Assembly: GCF_000002075.1 (NCBI RefSeq)
Contig: NW_004797547.1
Coordinates: 229,490-293,489, forward strand
Length of the DNA stretch: 64,000 nucleotides
Direction: 5' to 3'
Source of the DNA: Aplysia californica
Lineage: Eukaryota > Mollusca > Gastropoda > Aplysiida > Aplysiidae
Part shown: piece by piece, positions 52,482 through 57,249 of the stretch
How positions within the stretch are numbered: the stretch's first letter is position 1
Layout: each line of letters starts with the position of its first letter
Made by a program: the position numbers and the translations under genes
Notes under the pieces: generated by a model
The model's input: only the letters and a program-made list of their open reading frames with translations
What the model was told of the DNA's origin: nothing
The model's database searches: none

Positions 52482-54333
52482 ACACACACTCACACACATA
52501 CACACACACACTCACACCCATCCCCAACCCCATATACTTTTGGTTTCACTTGAAATATTCTCTCTATATGCTCACAGGACCACTTTATGTAAAATCAGCA
52601 CAAAAGTCAATTGGATTTTTATTAAATTATATGAATGATATAGTTGCTAATTTGACTGAACATTCCTTATGAATTTGATCCGCTTTTTTGAAAATATTTA
52701 TTTTTCATGCTTACTCAATTTTTTAAAGTTCCAAATTGTTCATGATTTGAAGACAGATTATGCCATCCAAATGGTGATAAAGTTCTTTTGTTTTTCTCTA
52801 GGACCGAGAAAATCCAGATGTGATTACCTCCGATTTCCATCAAGTTCCATTCCAAGCTCAGTTTGCCAGTGAGAACCAGGAGTTCTCTCCACTCTCTAAC
52901 CTGCCCGGTGTTGATGGTTTTATCATGGACATAGATCCTCTGTACAAGGTAAAAACCTTTTTGTTATTTCATGTTATCTTTTACCTCTCTCTCTCTCTCT
53001 CTCTTCTGGCGCTGTGGCTTCATAAACGGTCAGCGATGCCGACAGCACGCAGGAACTCAACACTTGCCTGGGGGTCCTTAAACCTTTTAAAAATCTTTTA
53101 CCTAACTGTCTAGATTATTGTAAAGGATTTCGTCTGCTAGCTATTCAACTGTTGTAAGCTCGTCAGAGACCCGATGTTGTGTTCTTGAGGAAGACACTTT
53201 ACAGAAAATTTCCTTGCTTACCCCTGGTGGGATGGGTATCTGGCTATTGACAGTGAAAGATCTCGTTTTTTCATTAATGTTTGATTGCTTAATTGGCTGT
53301 GTGCACTGTATGCTTCCCAAGAAGCCGAGAATGTTTCTGAGTGTTCAGAGTCTGCTGGGGTAAAAATTATGATAAAGTGCATAAAGTAAGCTGTAGAGCA
53401 TGTATATGGGCAATAAAAATGCAATTATTTCTATAATCTTCCCCTTGTGGGACTGAAACTCACGTAATTTGCATGCTTGAAGAAGGACCTAACCCTCACA
53501 CAAAGGGCGTCAGTAATTCGGTCTGTTACCCTGCTCCCCCCTCCCCCTTTCCCCCCTCTCCTTCTGTCTCTGTGTCAGTGTTATTCATTACTCGAACTTA
53601 GAAAGTCTTAACTGTTTGTCTTCAGGTGGACTCAGGCCATCAGTGGTATCTGCAAGTGATCTACACCATTTCCCCAGCTGACTTACCAAAGCACAAGATG
53701 AAGCGGTCTATATCTGCCATGTACAGATCATCACATTCACCATTAGTGTCAGTAGTCAAAAAGTCATCTTCAATAAAGCATCAAAAACTCATGAAACGTC
53801 GCCATGCCTTGACCACCAGATCAAAGGCCAAGATAAGCTCTCATAAGTCAAGACGTAAGAGAGATGCAAAGGCAGCTGCTTTTCACAGTAATCAAAAGGG
53901 CAGTTCACCATCTTCAGCACCGGTGTCATCTGGGGAACTTCGCAATGGGACAAATATGAGACTTTTACATCTCGTCTTTGACAAATCATCAGGTGCAAAT
54001 TCATCACATCAGTTCCCAATCGCTGCCATATGTGCCCCAGTTATATTAGTATTATTATCTTCTATTATTATAATTGTATTATGTGTAAGAAAGAGACGTC
54101 GAAGGAAAGAGGTACTAGCAAAGTCTAAAACTCTGGTGACCATAAATAATCAGTTGCAGAGAGGTTGTCTCGCACGGACAATCAGAAATTCTGAAGGTGT
54201 GTCATTTAGTCCGCCAAAAAGTGACAATAGAAACAATGCTGCTTCCGTCAGTAGATGTAACATTATTAAGCCGAAAAATGTTAATAAGCTGGCGAAGCAA
54301 GGAATAAATGTTGACAGTGGAACTGAAGTATGA
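570..54333 (+). CDS. FRAS1: FRAS1-type extracellular matrix protein, 57 exons, 5' end outside window
   Basis: This is a giant type I membrane/basement-membrane protein. In vertebrates FRAS1 joins FREM1 and FREM2 at the epithelial basement membrane and its loss causes Fraser syndrome. The sequence shows 8 furin-like modules, 12 CSPG repeats, 5 Calx-beta domains, the conserved C-terminal ectodomain, one transmembrane helix and a TEV C terminus, which is the FRAS1 order and count for CSPG and Calx-beta. FREM2 has the same CSPG and Calx-beta domains but lacks the furin-like modules, so FRAS1 is preferred. I chained the exons by hand: every junction is GT-AG and every phase is consistent (10,031 coding bases, about 3,342 residues; human FRAS1 is about 4,008). 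The missing part is the signal peptide, the VWC modules and the first furin-like modules. Exon coordinates are in the block entries that follow. No frame breaks were seen in any exon. Confidence 0.95.
5885..6415 (-). mobile_element. LINE 3' fragment (reverse transcriptase C-terminal region)
   Basis: Read on the minus strand the sequence encodes WTDRITNEEVRKRYSPV, then HWRWIGHTFRKSSSCITRK and RGRPRGTWRRVMV, the usual carboxy end of a non-LTR reverse transcriptase ORF. The minus-strand 3' end is an ATGATGATGAGG tail (plus-strand CCTCATCATCAT near 5905). It is 5'-truncated and dead. The plus-strand open frame across it is a shadow. It lies in the intron between the last furin-like exon and the first CSPG exon. 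A LINE clade cannot be fixed from this fragment; an RTE-like or CR1-like element is likely. Confidence 0.75.
6734..12285 (+). CDS. FRAS1: FRAS1 CSPG/NG2 repeats 1-4
   Basis: Exons are 6734-6886, 7210-7332, 7679-7885, 8249-8445, 9131-9302, 10149-10327, 10723-10848, 11292-11547 and the first part of 12197-12463. CSPG repeats are cadherin-like beta-sandwich units of about 115 residues. Repeat 1 opens LEVLAELTVKEGGMADLS, repeat 2 has FTVDDLTEGRIVYSHSG, repeat 3 has FLQRDINEGRIYYKHNGDG, and repeat 4 has FTQDDVNNNRIIYRPPDEE and ends VTDGGEDRELSEHKFTIRV. The F-x-x-x-D-I/V/L-x-x-x-R-I-x-Y motif recurs in repeats 2-4. Repeat 1 lacks the clean H-N-G turn and is the most divergent. Exon 13 has two in-frame acceptors, after 9109 and after 9130; I chose 9131 because the 21-base extension would add NFVFGLQ in a linker where other repeats have none. 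Confidence 0.88.
8715..8885 (+). repeat. Dispersed repeat, family C copy 1
   Basis: About 170 bases match 57250-57422: GGTTATATAAGTGCCAAAGG, GAGAGTAACA, GTAGGAGGATAGAT, ATGTTTGATAG, GAGCAAACCA, GAGCACCCGCCAAC, CCCACTAT. No terminal inverted repeats were seen. The family is not identified. Confidence 0.7.
12197..20690 (+). CDS. FRAS1: FRAS1 CSPG/NG2 repeats 5-8
   Basis: Exons are 12197-12463, 12924-13133, 13887-14076, 14825-14987, 15731-15863, 18131-18318, 19820-20056 and 20547-20727. Repeat 5 runs from VTISEGGIFPLTSGLLEV to LSLTVSDGVHETG. Repeat 6 starts CQVNVTEGSS, contains an acidic DEDDEDNAVE stretch and FTQEDVNEGRVRF, and is the only one split by a phase-2 intron (14076/14825), where the Arg codon of GRVRF is joined across the splice. 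Repeat 7 starts LLKVEEGGES and ends FSVTDGKNESPLQRFNISIK. Repeat 8 has EDVLNELVFYKHDDGETTQDSV. The intron between 15863 and 18131 is unusually long (2.3 kb) and holds a CpG-rich insertion plus an inverted dispersed repeat. Confidence 0.88.
16104..17530. other. CpG-rich insertion in intron, unclassified
   Basis: Against AT-rich flanks this 1.4-kb stretch is rich in CpG and in CTTGCGAGC/GGCTTGTGA-type motifs. An inverted pair is visible: TTAATCGAAGGCTTGCAAAG near 16119 and, inverted, TTAATCGAAGGCCTGCGCAAAG near 17165-17190. A short tandem repeat of the type GGTCCTGCGCCTGCCGC occurs twice near 16979-17020. A SINE-like body (about 16465-16690) is nested in it. It is probably a composite mobile element, not an exon or promoter of the gene, but this is not proven. 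Confidence 0.45.
16465..16690 (+). repeat. SINE-like repeat, family A copy 1
   Basis: It shares with the copies at 24.2 kb and 49.8 kb the central segment TCTTTCTnnTGGGGnGTTGTnnC, followed by a CCCAGGTTGGCCCTG-like stretch and a CATCTCCTAAATG-like end. The left part (CGAGCCAAGCGCTTCATCG, CAGTTTGATTCC) resembles a tRNA-derived head with a B box. Confidence 0.55.
17935..18075 (-). repeat. SINE-like repeat, family D 3' part, inverted
   Basis: Read on the minus strand it gives CACTGTATGCTTTCCAAGAG, GATGTTTCTGAGTGTTC, ATCTGCTGGGGTAATAATAG, GCTGTAGAGCATGGATATGT and CTATATAAATGCAATTATTA, nearly the same as 53310-53435. It ends about 55 bases before the exon at 18131. Confidence 0.65.
19060..19109. 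repeat. TC microsatellite
   Basis: About 24 TC units, in the intron 18319-19819. Confidence 0.95.
19325..19620 (+). mobile_element. LINE 3' fragment, same type as at 5.9 kb
   Basis: The plus strand encodes the same carboxy-terminal signature in shifting frames: a W-x-W-x-x-H-T-L-R-K motif, SITRQSLQWNPQG-like sequence, a degenerate GRPR-x-TWR segment, and LVCGLYRARGEKH at the stop. It ends in GAGGATGATGATGATG. It sits in the intron 18319-19819, downstream of a TC microsatellite. It is truncated at its 5' side and has at least one frame shift. Confidence 0.75.
20547..28506 (+). CDS. FRAS1: FRAS1 CSPG/NG2 repeats 9-12
   Basis: Exons are 20547-20727, 21046-21234, 22111-22230, 22655-22834, 23809-23933, 24861-25001, 25391-25639, 26975-27067, 27556-27706 and the start of 28370-28593. 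Diagnostic segments are FKQRDIDAGHISYIHT (repeat 9), VTFTQSDLAANTVTYVHTS with FAVSDGSNEV (10), FSMADIYENRVSYQHDGSE with FIVSDGTNKV (11) and FTQEDINQGVIRYKLV with FDVMDGKPNIV (12). Repeat 11 carries an extra stretch, about 15 residues with MQQDQPAYRPVSTPQ, before the last strand. The acceptor at 24860/24861 is atypical: it is preceded by GGAAAAG, with no adjoining pyrimidine tract, yet the downstream VVQTFFINV is required by the repeat. Repeat 12 runs directly into Calx-beta 1 within the exon ending at 28593. Confidence 0.88.
22984..23412. mobile_element. Pogo-like MITE, 429 bp
   Basis: The element starts CAGTGGAAACC and ends with its inverse, with TA on each side (22982-22983 and 23413-23414). 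Further inward both ends have a TATCAGG segment and variants of TAACAGGGAT recur (about 23010, 23346). There is no coding capacity. It sits in the intron between exons ending 22834 and starting 23809. Confidence 0.75.
23574..23655 (-). repeat. SINE 3' tail fragment with ATT repeat
   Basis: On the minus strand the sequence reads GTAAAGCGCCTAGAGC, then GGGCTATAGAAATGATCTTC, then ATTATTATT. This resembles the 3' end of family D-type SINEs that finish in an ATT microsatellite. Confidence 0.5.
23680..23770. repeat. CA-rich microsatellite
   Basis: Impure CACACA/CACTCA run just upstream of the exon at 23809, about 40 bases from its acceptor. Confidence 0.9.
24250..24465 (+). repeat. SINE-like repeat, family A copy 2, tRNA-like head
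   Basis: The head GTGGTGTAGCAGTCAAGTG plus CCGGAGTTCAATTTC resembles the A and B boxes of a tRNA-derived polymerase III promoter. The body matches family A, including GCCTGGTTTAGCCCTGATGG and CATCTCCTATATGATC. Plus orientation, in the intron 23934-24860. Confidence 0.6.
25195..25355 (+). mobile_element. Short LINE 3' end, same tail family
   Basis: About 160 bases resemble the extreme 3' coding end of the LINE above: TGGAATAACATCAAGAGGCT, then sequence reading as VCSLYPDPG-like, then GAAAAAGGCAATGATGATAAG. It ends about 35 bases upstream of the exon starting at 25391, so it supplies sequence close to that exon's branch-point region. The call rests on similarity to the two longer copies in this window and is less certain than they are. 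Confidence 0.55.
26151..26294. mobile_element. TTAA-flanked (piggyBac-like) MITE, 144 bp
   Basis: TTAA at 26147-26150 and 26295-26298 flanks inverted ends CACTTTGCAGTCAC and CACTTTGAAGTCAC (13 of 14 bases match). Target-site choice and end style are those of piggyBac-superfamily elements. No coding sequence. Located in the intron 25640-26974. Confidence 0.75.
28370..39222 (+). CDS. FRAS1: FRAS1 Calx-beta domains 1-5
   Basis: Domain 1: from 28507 in exon 28370-28593, then 29278-29376 and 30184-30349. Domain 2: 30820-30900, 31361-31530, 32029-32152. Domain 3: 34333-34544, 35165-35312. Domain 4: 35973-36178, 36946-37102. Domain 5: 37871-38071, 39035-39222. Each begins with a strand such as ISFGNPTFNVSET, VQFEHAAYSVHEP or MTFSQDSYIIDEK and has the acidic turn typical of the family (INDDTLYEGPE, IDDSQFESME, LDDDFDPKLEGNE, VDDEDFEPDE). 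Domain 5 has lost that acidic turn (LYNSAIEWHES), so calcium binding there is doubtful. Calx-beta domains in Na/Ca exchangers bind Ca2+; in FRAS1 they are extracellular and are thought to be structural. Domains 1 and 2 use three exons, domains 3-5 use two. Confidence 0.9.
29455..29650 (+). repeat. Probable third member of dispersed family C or a relative
   Basis: Starts TTTTACAGCACTTGCAACTG, resembling the first bases of the 8.7-kb copy, then diverges into GCCTGAGTGGCGGCCGAAGC and TCTTTAACGTGCCCAACTTG, CACACGGGACCTCC. I recall similar blocks as common in mollusc genomes, but this is from memory. Confidence 0.4.
30515..30660 (+). repeat. SINE-like repeat, family B fragment
   Basis: The end AGTCCTAAATCTTAAATAAC, then CTAAAGGGTTGATAAGG and GTTGAACC, parallels the 3' half of the family B copy at 56.7 kb. 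The left half is diverged. Confidence 0.4.
31602..31667. repeat. GT/AT microsatellite
   Basis: A short GTGTGT run followed by about 30 AT units immediately after the exon ending 31530. Both-strand reading frames of Tyr-Ile repeats across it are artefacts. Confidence 0.95.
32165..33874. mobile_element. Unclassified DNA transposon with perfect long ends, about 1.71 kb
   Basis: The ends are an exact inverted repeat of 32 bases when the flanking AATT is counted (32161-32192 and 33847-33878); the first 20 after AATT are CTGCCGTCGTAAGGGAAAAC. AATT on both sides is either a 4-base target duplication or part of the end. Five further degenerate copies of the inner end motif (GTAAGGGAGAACGACGAATG type) lie inside at about 32306-32324 (-), 32347-32369 (+), 33575-33593 (+), 33601-33622 (-) and 33649-33670 (+). 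A 74-codon open frame lies at 33232-33453. No transposase motif was recognised. The left end starts 8-12 bases downstream of the splice donor at 32153. Confidence 0.85.
33232..33453 (+). other. Open frame of unknown origin inside the intron-38 transposon
   Basis: A frame of 73 residues (MQLAKIKVQLASEENTIKRY to SYSWDTTNT) ends in TAA. It is preceded by TCGTGCAG, which could be a splice acceptor, and is open for some residues upstream (GKIL). It has mixed charged composition and no simple repeat. I do not recognise it. It might be a remnant of transposase or of captured host coding sequence, or chance. Confidence 0.3.
35399..35577. mobile_element. Possible short MITE, about 179 bp
   Basis: The segment starts CAGTAAAAATTG and ends GCTACTG followed by TA; inside it are GTGGCCACTAGTACAGG and TGGCCACCCATTG. 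Inverted similarity of the ends is weak. It is similar in size and motif style to the element at 39628-39808. The call is tentative. Confidence 0.3.
37270..37314. repeat. CTAC/CATAC tetranucleotide repeat
   Basis: About ten units of TACC with interspersed TACA in the intron 37103-37870. Confidence 0.9.
39496..52948 (+). CDS. FRAS1: FRAS1/FREM conserved C-terminal ectodomain
   Basis: Exons are 39496-39579, 40268-40483, 41566-41784, 43088-43419, 43897-44085, 44637-44764, 45607-45767, 46169-46275, 47073-47239, 47748-47840, 51890-52002 and 52802-52948. This stretch follows Calx-beta 5 and has no named domain, but I recognise FRAS1 signatures: FDAWYHMTELVDMCGG (split by the 43419/43897 intron), KFRGLFVAKHHTLPGVES, GQKLYGRVLWNHEQDL, LEKVYLCTGRDGYIP, FGCIQPSKNLLHRFLIL and NLPGVDGFIMDIDPLYKV. 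Cysteines are regularly placed and no membrane segment is present, in keeping with an extracellular, disulfide-bonded fold. The intron between 47840 and 51890 is the longest in the window (4.0 kb) because it holds a 3-kb TTAA-flanked insertion. The intron 41784/43088 carries a LINE fragment. Confidence 0.9.
39628..39808. mobile_element. Putative pogo-like MITE, about 181 bp
   Basis: Left end CAGTCAGACCTG and right inverted end CAGTCGAACCTGCC, with TA after the right end but TT before the left. Inside are short motifs of the kind ACCACTTGTATAAAC seen in small pogo-derived elements. It directly precedes the TTAA element at 39819, in the intron between 39579 and 40268. Confidence 0.5.
39819..40055. 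mobile_element. TTAA-flanked (piggyBac-like) MITE, 237 bp
   Basis: TTAA at 39815-39818 and 40056-40059; ends CCCTATCCACACG and, inverted, CCCTATTCATCCG. The interior has CTCTGGGGTCATTTTGTACC and a matching GTGGGGAACTCTG-like segment in inverse order near the right end. The CCC-type start is characteristic of piggyBac-like elements. Confidence 0.75.
40709..41013. mobile_element. TTAA-flanked (piggyBac-like) element, 305 bp
   Basis: TTAA at 40705-40708 and 41014-41017; ends CTCTTTAATTCCGG and, inverted, CTCTTTCGGTAAG. The inverted match is short (6 bases, extended if gaps are allowed), so confidence is lower than for the others. The interior is non-coding. Confidence 0.6.
42053..43036 (+). mobile_element. 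5'-truncated non-LTR retrotransposon (reverse transcriptase half)
   Basis: The translation carries reverse-transcriptase blocks: VRSGVQQGCVLSPLLF, then FLFADDPCLIHLD (the catalytic F-A-D-D box), then KFNMKISTSKTEVM, EFKYLGSTFSENGS and a C-terminal GRGRPRKRWIEDVKETLRKH. Frames shift at least three times and there are internal stops, so it is dead. The 5' edge is near 42053 in the RLVELY-like segment. The 3' end is an AAAGTAAAAAGTAAAGGTAA-type short tandem tail, as RTE-like elements often have. It lies in the same orientation as the host gene in the intron before the exon at 43088. Confidence 0.85.
46360..46409. repeat. AG microsatellite
   Basis: About 24 AG units in the intron 46276-47072. 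Confidence 0.95.
48513..48563. repeat. AG/ACAG microsatellite
   Basis: GAGAGA runs around a GACAGACAGACA core, inside the 3-kb TTAA-flanked insertion. Confidence 0.9.
49435..49547 (+). repeat. Tandem duplication, 64-base period
   Basis: AGTCTTATAGTAATTAGGAG and the following 29 bases occur at 49435-49483 and again, identical, at 49499-49547. The spacer (GTGGCTCCTATCAGT) occurs once. The copies are identical, so the duplication is recent or is an assembly artefact. Confidence 0.85.
49745..49787. repeat. CA microsatellite
   Basis: CACACA run with occasional G or AA interruptions inside the 3-kb TTAA-flanked insertion. Confidence 0.9.
49815..49965 (+). repeat. SINE-like repeat, family A copy 3 (3' part)
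   Basis: Only the body is present: ATCTCGGTCTTTCTTCTGGG, GTTGTTACAG, TGCCCGGGTTGGCCTTGGCA, then TAATGATCTAAATTG and GCATAAAAACAC. It lies inside the 3-kb TTAA-flanked insertion, just downstream of a CA microsatellite, so it was inserted into that element or carried by it. Confidence 0.55.
52430..52520. repeat. CA microsatellite
   Basis: About 40 CA units with CACTCACA interruptions in the intron 52003-52801. The Cys/Val-repeat frame on the minus strand is an artefact of this tract. Confidence 0.95.
53140..53440 (+). repeat. SINE-like repeat, family D, near full length
   Basis: Opens CTCGTCAGAGACCCGATGTT, GTGTTCTTGAGGAAGACACT, then GGGATGGGTATCTGGCTATT, then the segment CACTGTATGCTTCCCAAGAA, AATGTTTCTGAGTGTTC, TCTGCTGGGGTAA and the end GCAATAAAAATGCAATTATT. 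The 3' half matches 17935-18070 in inverse orientation. It lies in the last intron, ending about 190 bases before the final exon. Confidence 0.65.
53626..54333 (+). CDS. FRAS1: FRAS1 last exon: processing site, transmembrane helix, PDZ-ligand tail
   Basis: The exon encodes 235 residues after the acceptor at 53625, opening VDSGHQWYLQVIYTIS, which is conserved in FRAS1. A Lys/Arg/Ser-rich juxtamembrane stretch follows, with SRRKRDAKAA at about residues 75-84: RRKR is a furin-type cleavage consensus (53851-53862). NGTNM (about 107-111) matches vertebrate FRAS1 and is an N-glycosylation sequon. One helix spans about 131-153 (ending LLSSIIIIVLCV), then a stop-transfer RKRRRRK and an 82-residue cytoplasmic tail. 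The protein ends DSGTEV; human FRAS1 ends in DGTEV (from memory), a class I PDZ ligand bound by GRIP1. Stop codon TGA at 54331-54333. The tail between the helix and the last few residues is poorly conserved. Confidence 0.95.
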   Translation: MDSGHQWYLQVIYTISPADLPKHKMKRSISAMYRSSHSPLVSVVKKSSSIKHQKLMKRRHALTTRSKAKISSHKSRRKRDAKAAAFHSNQKGSSPSSAPVSSGELRNGTNMRLLHLVFDKSSGANSSHQFPIAAICAPVILVLLSSIIIIVLCVRKRRRRKEVLAKSKTLVTINNQLQRGCLARTIRNSEGVSFSPPKSDNRNNAASVSRCNIIKPKNVNKLAKQGINVDSGTEV

Positions 54334-56728
54334 TCCCTCAAGTTTAATTGTTGTTAAGTCTTTTTCGTATACTTAAATGGAGTGGCAATTTAAGTGATTG
54401 TCCTTACAAACAAGTGCAATTAATATTTTCGTAACTCTTTTTGTATAAGAAGCATTTAGTGACCACTGAGACATTCCTTATTTGTTTGTCATGTGTACAA
54501 ATGTTAGTAGTGTGCTGAAAATAATTGCAAATATCTGTGAGAATTGTCAAATGCAAAACTTTATCAAGTTATTTGGCGCCAGAGACTGAGAAGGATACAA
54601 TATGTGTTTCTGTTTTAGTTTTATTTTCCCACAAATGTAAAAAAAAAAAGTCATGAATTTATCTGTCAAGTTGAATGTTTTGGATTGATTTAATTTTGGA
54701 AAGTCTTTTTTATCTTGTTAAAAACTTTTTTTTCATATATTTTCAAGTTACTGTTTGATGTTAACCCATAATGAAAATTCTTCAAGAGGATCCAGTTCAA
54801 CAACATTTAATTTAAAGTAAGTAATGATAAGACATAGAACTTTTAAAAAAATATGTCCTTTCAAGTTTCAAGTCTAGACAATTGTATGGTATTGAGTGAA
54901 AGAATGAGAACATAGATGGTTAACGTGTGTTTGTGCTGTGGTAAAATATGCTTGTACAAGAATAAGAGACTGCGAGGGTATAAATATCTGGATCTGATGT
55001 TCACGAAGTTGTTTTTGTATCTGTAAAATAATGTATGGTCTTCTTGTGCCTTCAGTCAATTTTGATAGTTTCAAATGTTGTACAGTGAAATTTGAAGACA
55101 ACGAACTCAAGATTCAATGAAAACTTGGACTCAACGAAAGTAGGATCAATCATTTTAACATGCTTAAATGTCTGATGCACCTTTCTTATAAGAAACACTG
55201 GGATTCAACAAACTTCAAAATTGGGCCTGGCAGCTCTGTTATATTCGAGTCTCACAGTATATTTTTCCTCCAAATTAAAACTGAAGGGTCTGTTTCAAAT
55301 CTCTCTTTTGATATGCACTTTAGTTGAATGATGACCTGCTGAATGTAAACATTGCATTAAAAAAAATTAATGTCAACAAATGCTTTGTAGGTGCTAAGTT
55401 TGAGAGTGTGAATTAATTGTGAATGATTTGAATACATGAGTTGTTTGTAATTTACGGTATACTTCTTCCCCTCCCCCCCCATTGTTGTTTATTAGTCTTC
55501 AATTATGTATTGTTGTCTCTCGGATTGTAACCTTAAACAAAGCATATTTAGTGGGGGTTTTCTCTTTTCTTAATTCCCTCTTAATTATCTTTTTACAAGA
55601 TATTATAATTTAGAGAGTGGAAATCTGACTTTGGGAGGGTTATATTGTTAATCCAGTCTCTCTTTTCCAGGAGAAAGAGGAAATGACATAATAAAATTGG
55701 TCTCCCGTTTAAGGACTAATAATAATAGTAGGATGGGCTTGTAAACTCTACTTTTTTCCATTTCACTTTTAATTCTTGTCTGACGTGTCTATGCTTCTCA
55801 ATGAAATACACTGATCACTTTTACCATTTTTTCGGTTTATTTAGAGGGAAAAAAAGAGTGAACAAGTAGTTAGTATTTGTCCAAAGAAAAATGTATAGCC
55901 TACAAATCTGGTGAATGAAAAATGAGAGCAAAATGATATTTTACAGATGTTAAAATGTTTTAGTGGTCTTCAGTTCATCCTGCATCAGTTGTCATGGATA
56001 TCTTTTCTTTCCCTTTTTTTTTTGCTTCAGAGAAACCGGTACTTCATGCTTTTCTCATTGCCCTCCTCATTAGAAATGTTGCAAAGAATTAATCATGTTT
56101 AAAATGAAGATGTATGTTGTGTGGAGTGTGGCTGTTTTTGGTATTAAATTGCTGAACAAATGGTCAAATTTTGGAGTTGAACCAGTTAGAGACACAATGT
56201 GTGACGGAAAAGTATGCTTGAAAATGTCTGTATTGTTTGACTGGGAGATTATAATATTTTGTCATTGAATGTAGGCCTACGTTGTATACATGTGAAATTA
56301 GCTGAGATATGACTTCTTACAAGTCTGCTCATAACATTATGAAATTATTTTATGTTTGTACTTTCACTTTTACAATTACCAAATGAATGATCCATAATTG
56401 TGATCAATCTAAAAAATTGCCTTACCTCTAAATGCTCACACAGCACAATACTTTTTTATATATGAATTTTTGTTTAACCTATCTTTCATGTTTTGTGTAG
56501 TCAACTGAAGTGTATATTCGCTATCATTGTTTAGTATTTTCTGTAAAGTAGGATTGTAATTTTATGTTGATGTCCTTTGGTAAACGGGTCAATTTGCTGA
56601 TACACTTCCTATGCTGTTCTTTGTTTCCAGTGTACTCATTAACAAATAGCTTGTATGTACATTTCTTTAAACAAGCTTTTCATTAACTTGTGCCATAATT
56701 TGGAATAGTTTGTTGCTTTTCACCAATT
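54334..56728 (+). other. Probable FRAS1 3' untranslated region and downstream flank
   Basis: No open frame of note follows the stop codon. The sequence is AT-rich with no recognised repeat over about 2.4 kb. Candidate polyadenylation hexamers are ATTAAA variants near 55276 and 55357 and the first canonical AATAAA at 55690-55695. Which is used cannot be told from sequence. Confidence 0.5.
55690..55695 (+). terminator. Candidate polyadenylation signal AATAAA
   Basis: This is the first canonical AATAAA after the FRAS1 stop codon, about 1.36 kb downstream. Assignment rests only on the hexamer and position; earlier ATTAAA variants are also possible. Confidence 0.3.
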
Positions 56729-56950
56729 AAGGTGGCATCGGTAGTCTGGTGGTTAGGCTACTGGACTCGTATTCATAAGGCTGCAGGTTCAGGGATTCAA
56801 AGTTCAGCTCAGTACCATGTTGTATCCGTGGGACAGGCACTAAACACAAATTTTCCCCCATTAGGAGCTTGTTCCTATCAGAAATGGATATTAAATTCAG
56901 AGGTCCCGCCTCTTAAATAACCTTACAGTGTTACAAGAGAGGTTAACCTT
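56729..56950 (+). repeat. SINE-like repeat, family B copy, tRNA-like head
   Basis: The head TAGTCTGGTGGTTAGGCTAC followed by GCAGGTTCAGGGATTC looks like tRNA A and B boxes. The 3' part (AGAGGTCCCGCCTCTTAAAT, AACCTTACAGTG, GAGGTTAACC) resembles the intronic sequence at 30.6 kb. It lies 2.4 kb downstream of the FRAS1 stop. Confidence 0.55.
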
Positions 56951-57249
56951 ATTCAATTTCATGTTTTATCAAAAAGTAATGTGGCCTAATGGTTGAAAAC
57001 GTTTACTCACCCAACACTGATAAGGCCATGGACTATACTGATATGAGCACAACTTTGAGTTTAGGTATGGGTCATGACCCTAGATAATGTCATTCTTGAA
57101 AGTCACCACTGACAATTCTGTTGTGACTGTTGGTAGACATTACTTTTATGAGAAAGGAAGCGAAAGGTGGATCAGAGCCAGAATCTACAATTTGGACAGA
57201 AATGTTTTTAAAATACTTCGAAACATCTTTTTTATGCTCTAAAGTTATG

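Larger units (their letters stand above)
720..53625 (+). other. FRAS1 introns with no recognised content
   Basis: Besides the repeats listed separately, introns longer than 300 bases in which I recognise nothing include 720-1325, 1467-1971, 2116-2659, 2801-3301, 4185-4829, 4968-5714, 7333-7678, 9303-10148 (apart from a possible TTAA-element end near 9499), 10849-11291, 11548-12196, 12464-12923, 13134-13886, 14077-14824, 14988-15730, 20057-20546, 20728-21045, 21235-22110, 27068-27555, 27707-28369, 28594-29277, 30901-31360, 34545-35164, 36179-36945, 37103-37870, 38072-39034, 43420-43896, 44086-44636, 44765-45606, 45768-46168 and 47240-47747. Some hold short homopolymers or AT-rich low-complexity sequence. 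I found no ncRNA or tRNA gene in them. Confidence 0.5.

Noticed and set aside
52276-52533. Cys-Val-rich minus-strand frame
   Set aside because: It is a translation of a CA microsatellite.
53789-54019. Minus-strand frame of 76 codons
   Set aside because: Antisense shadow of the FRAS1 last exon.
56740-56800. Second tRNA-like sequence
   Set aside because: Continues into a SINE-like body and pairs poorly in the acceptor stem; treated as a SINE head.
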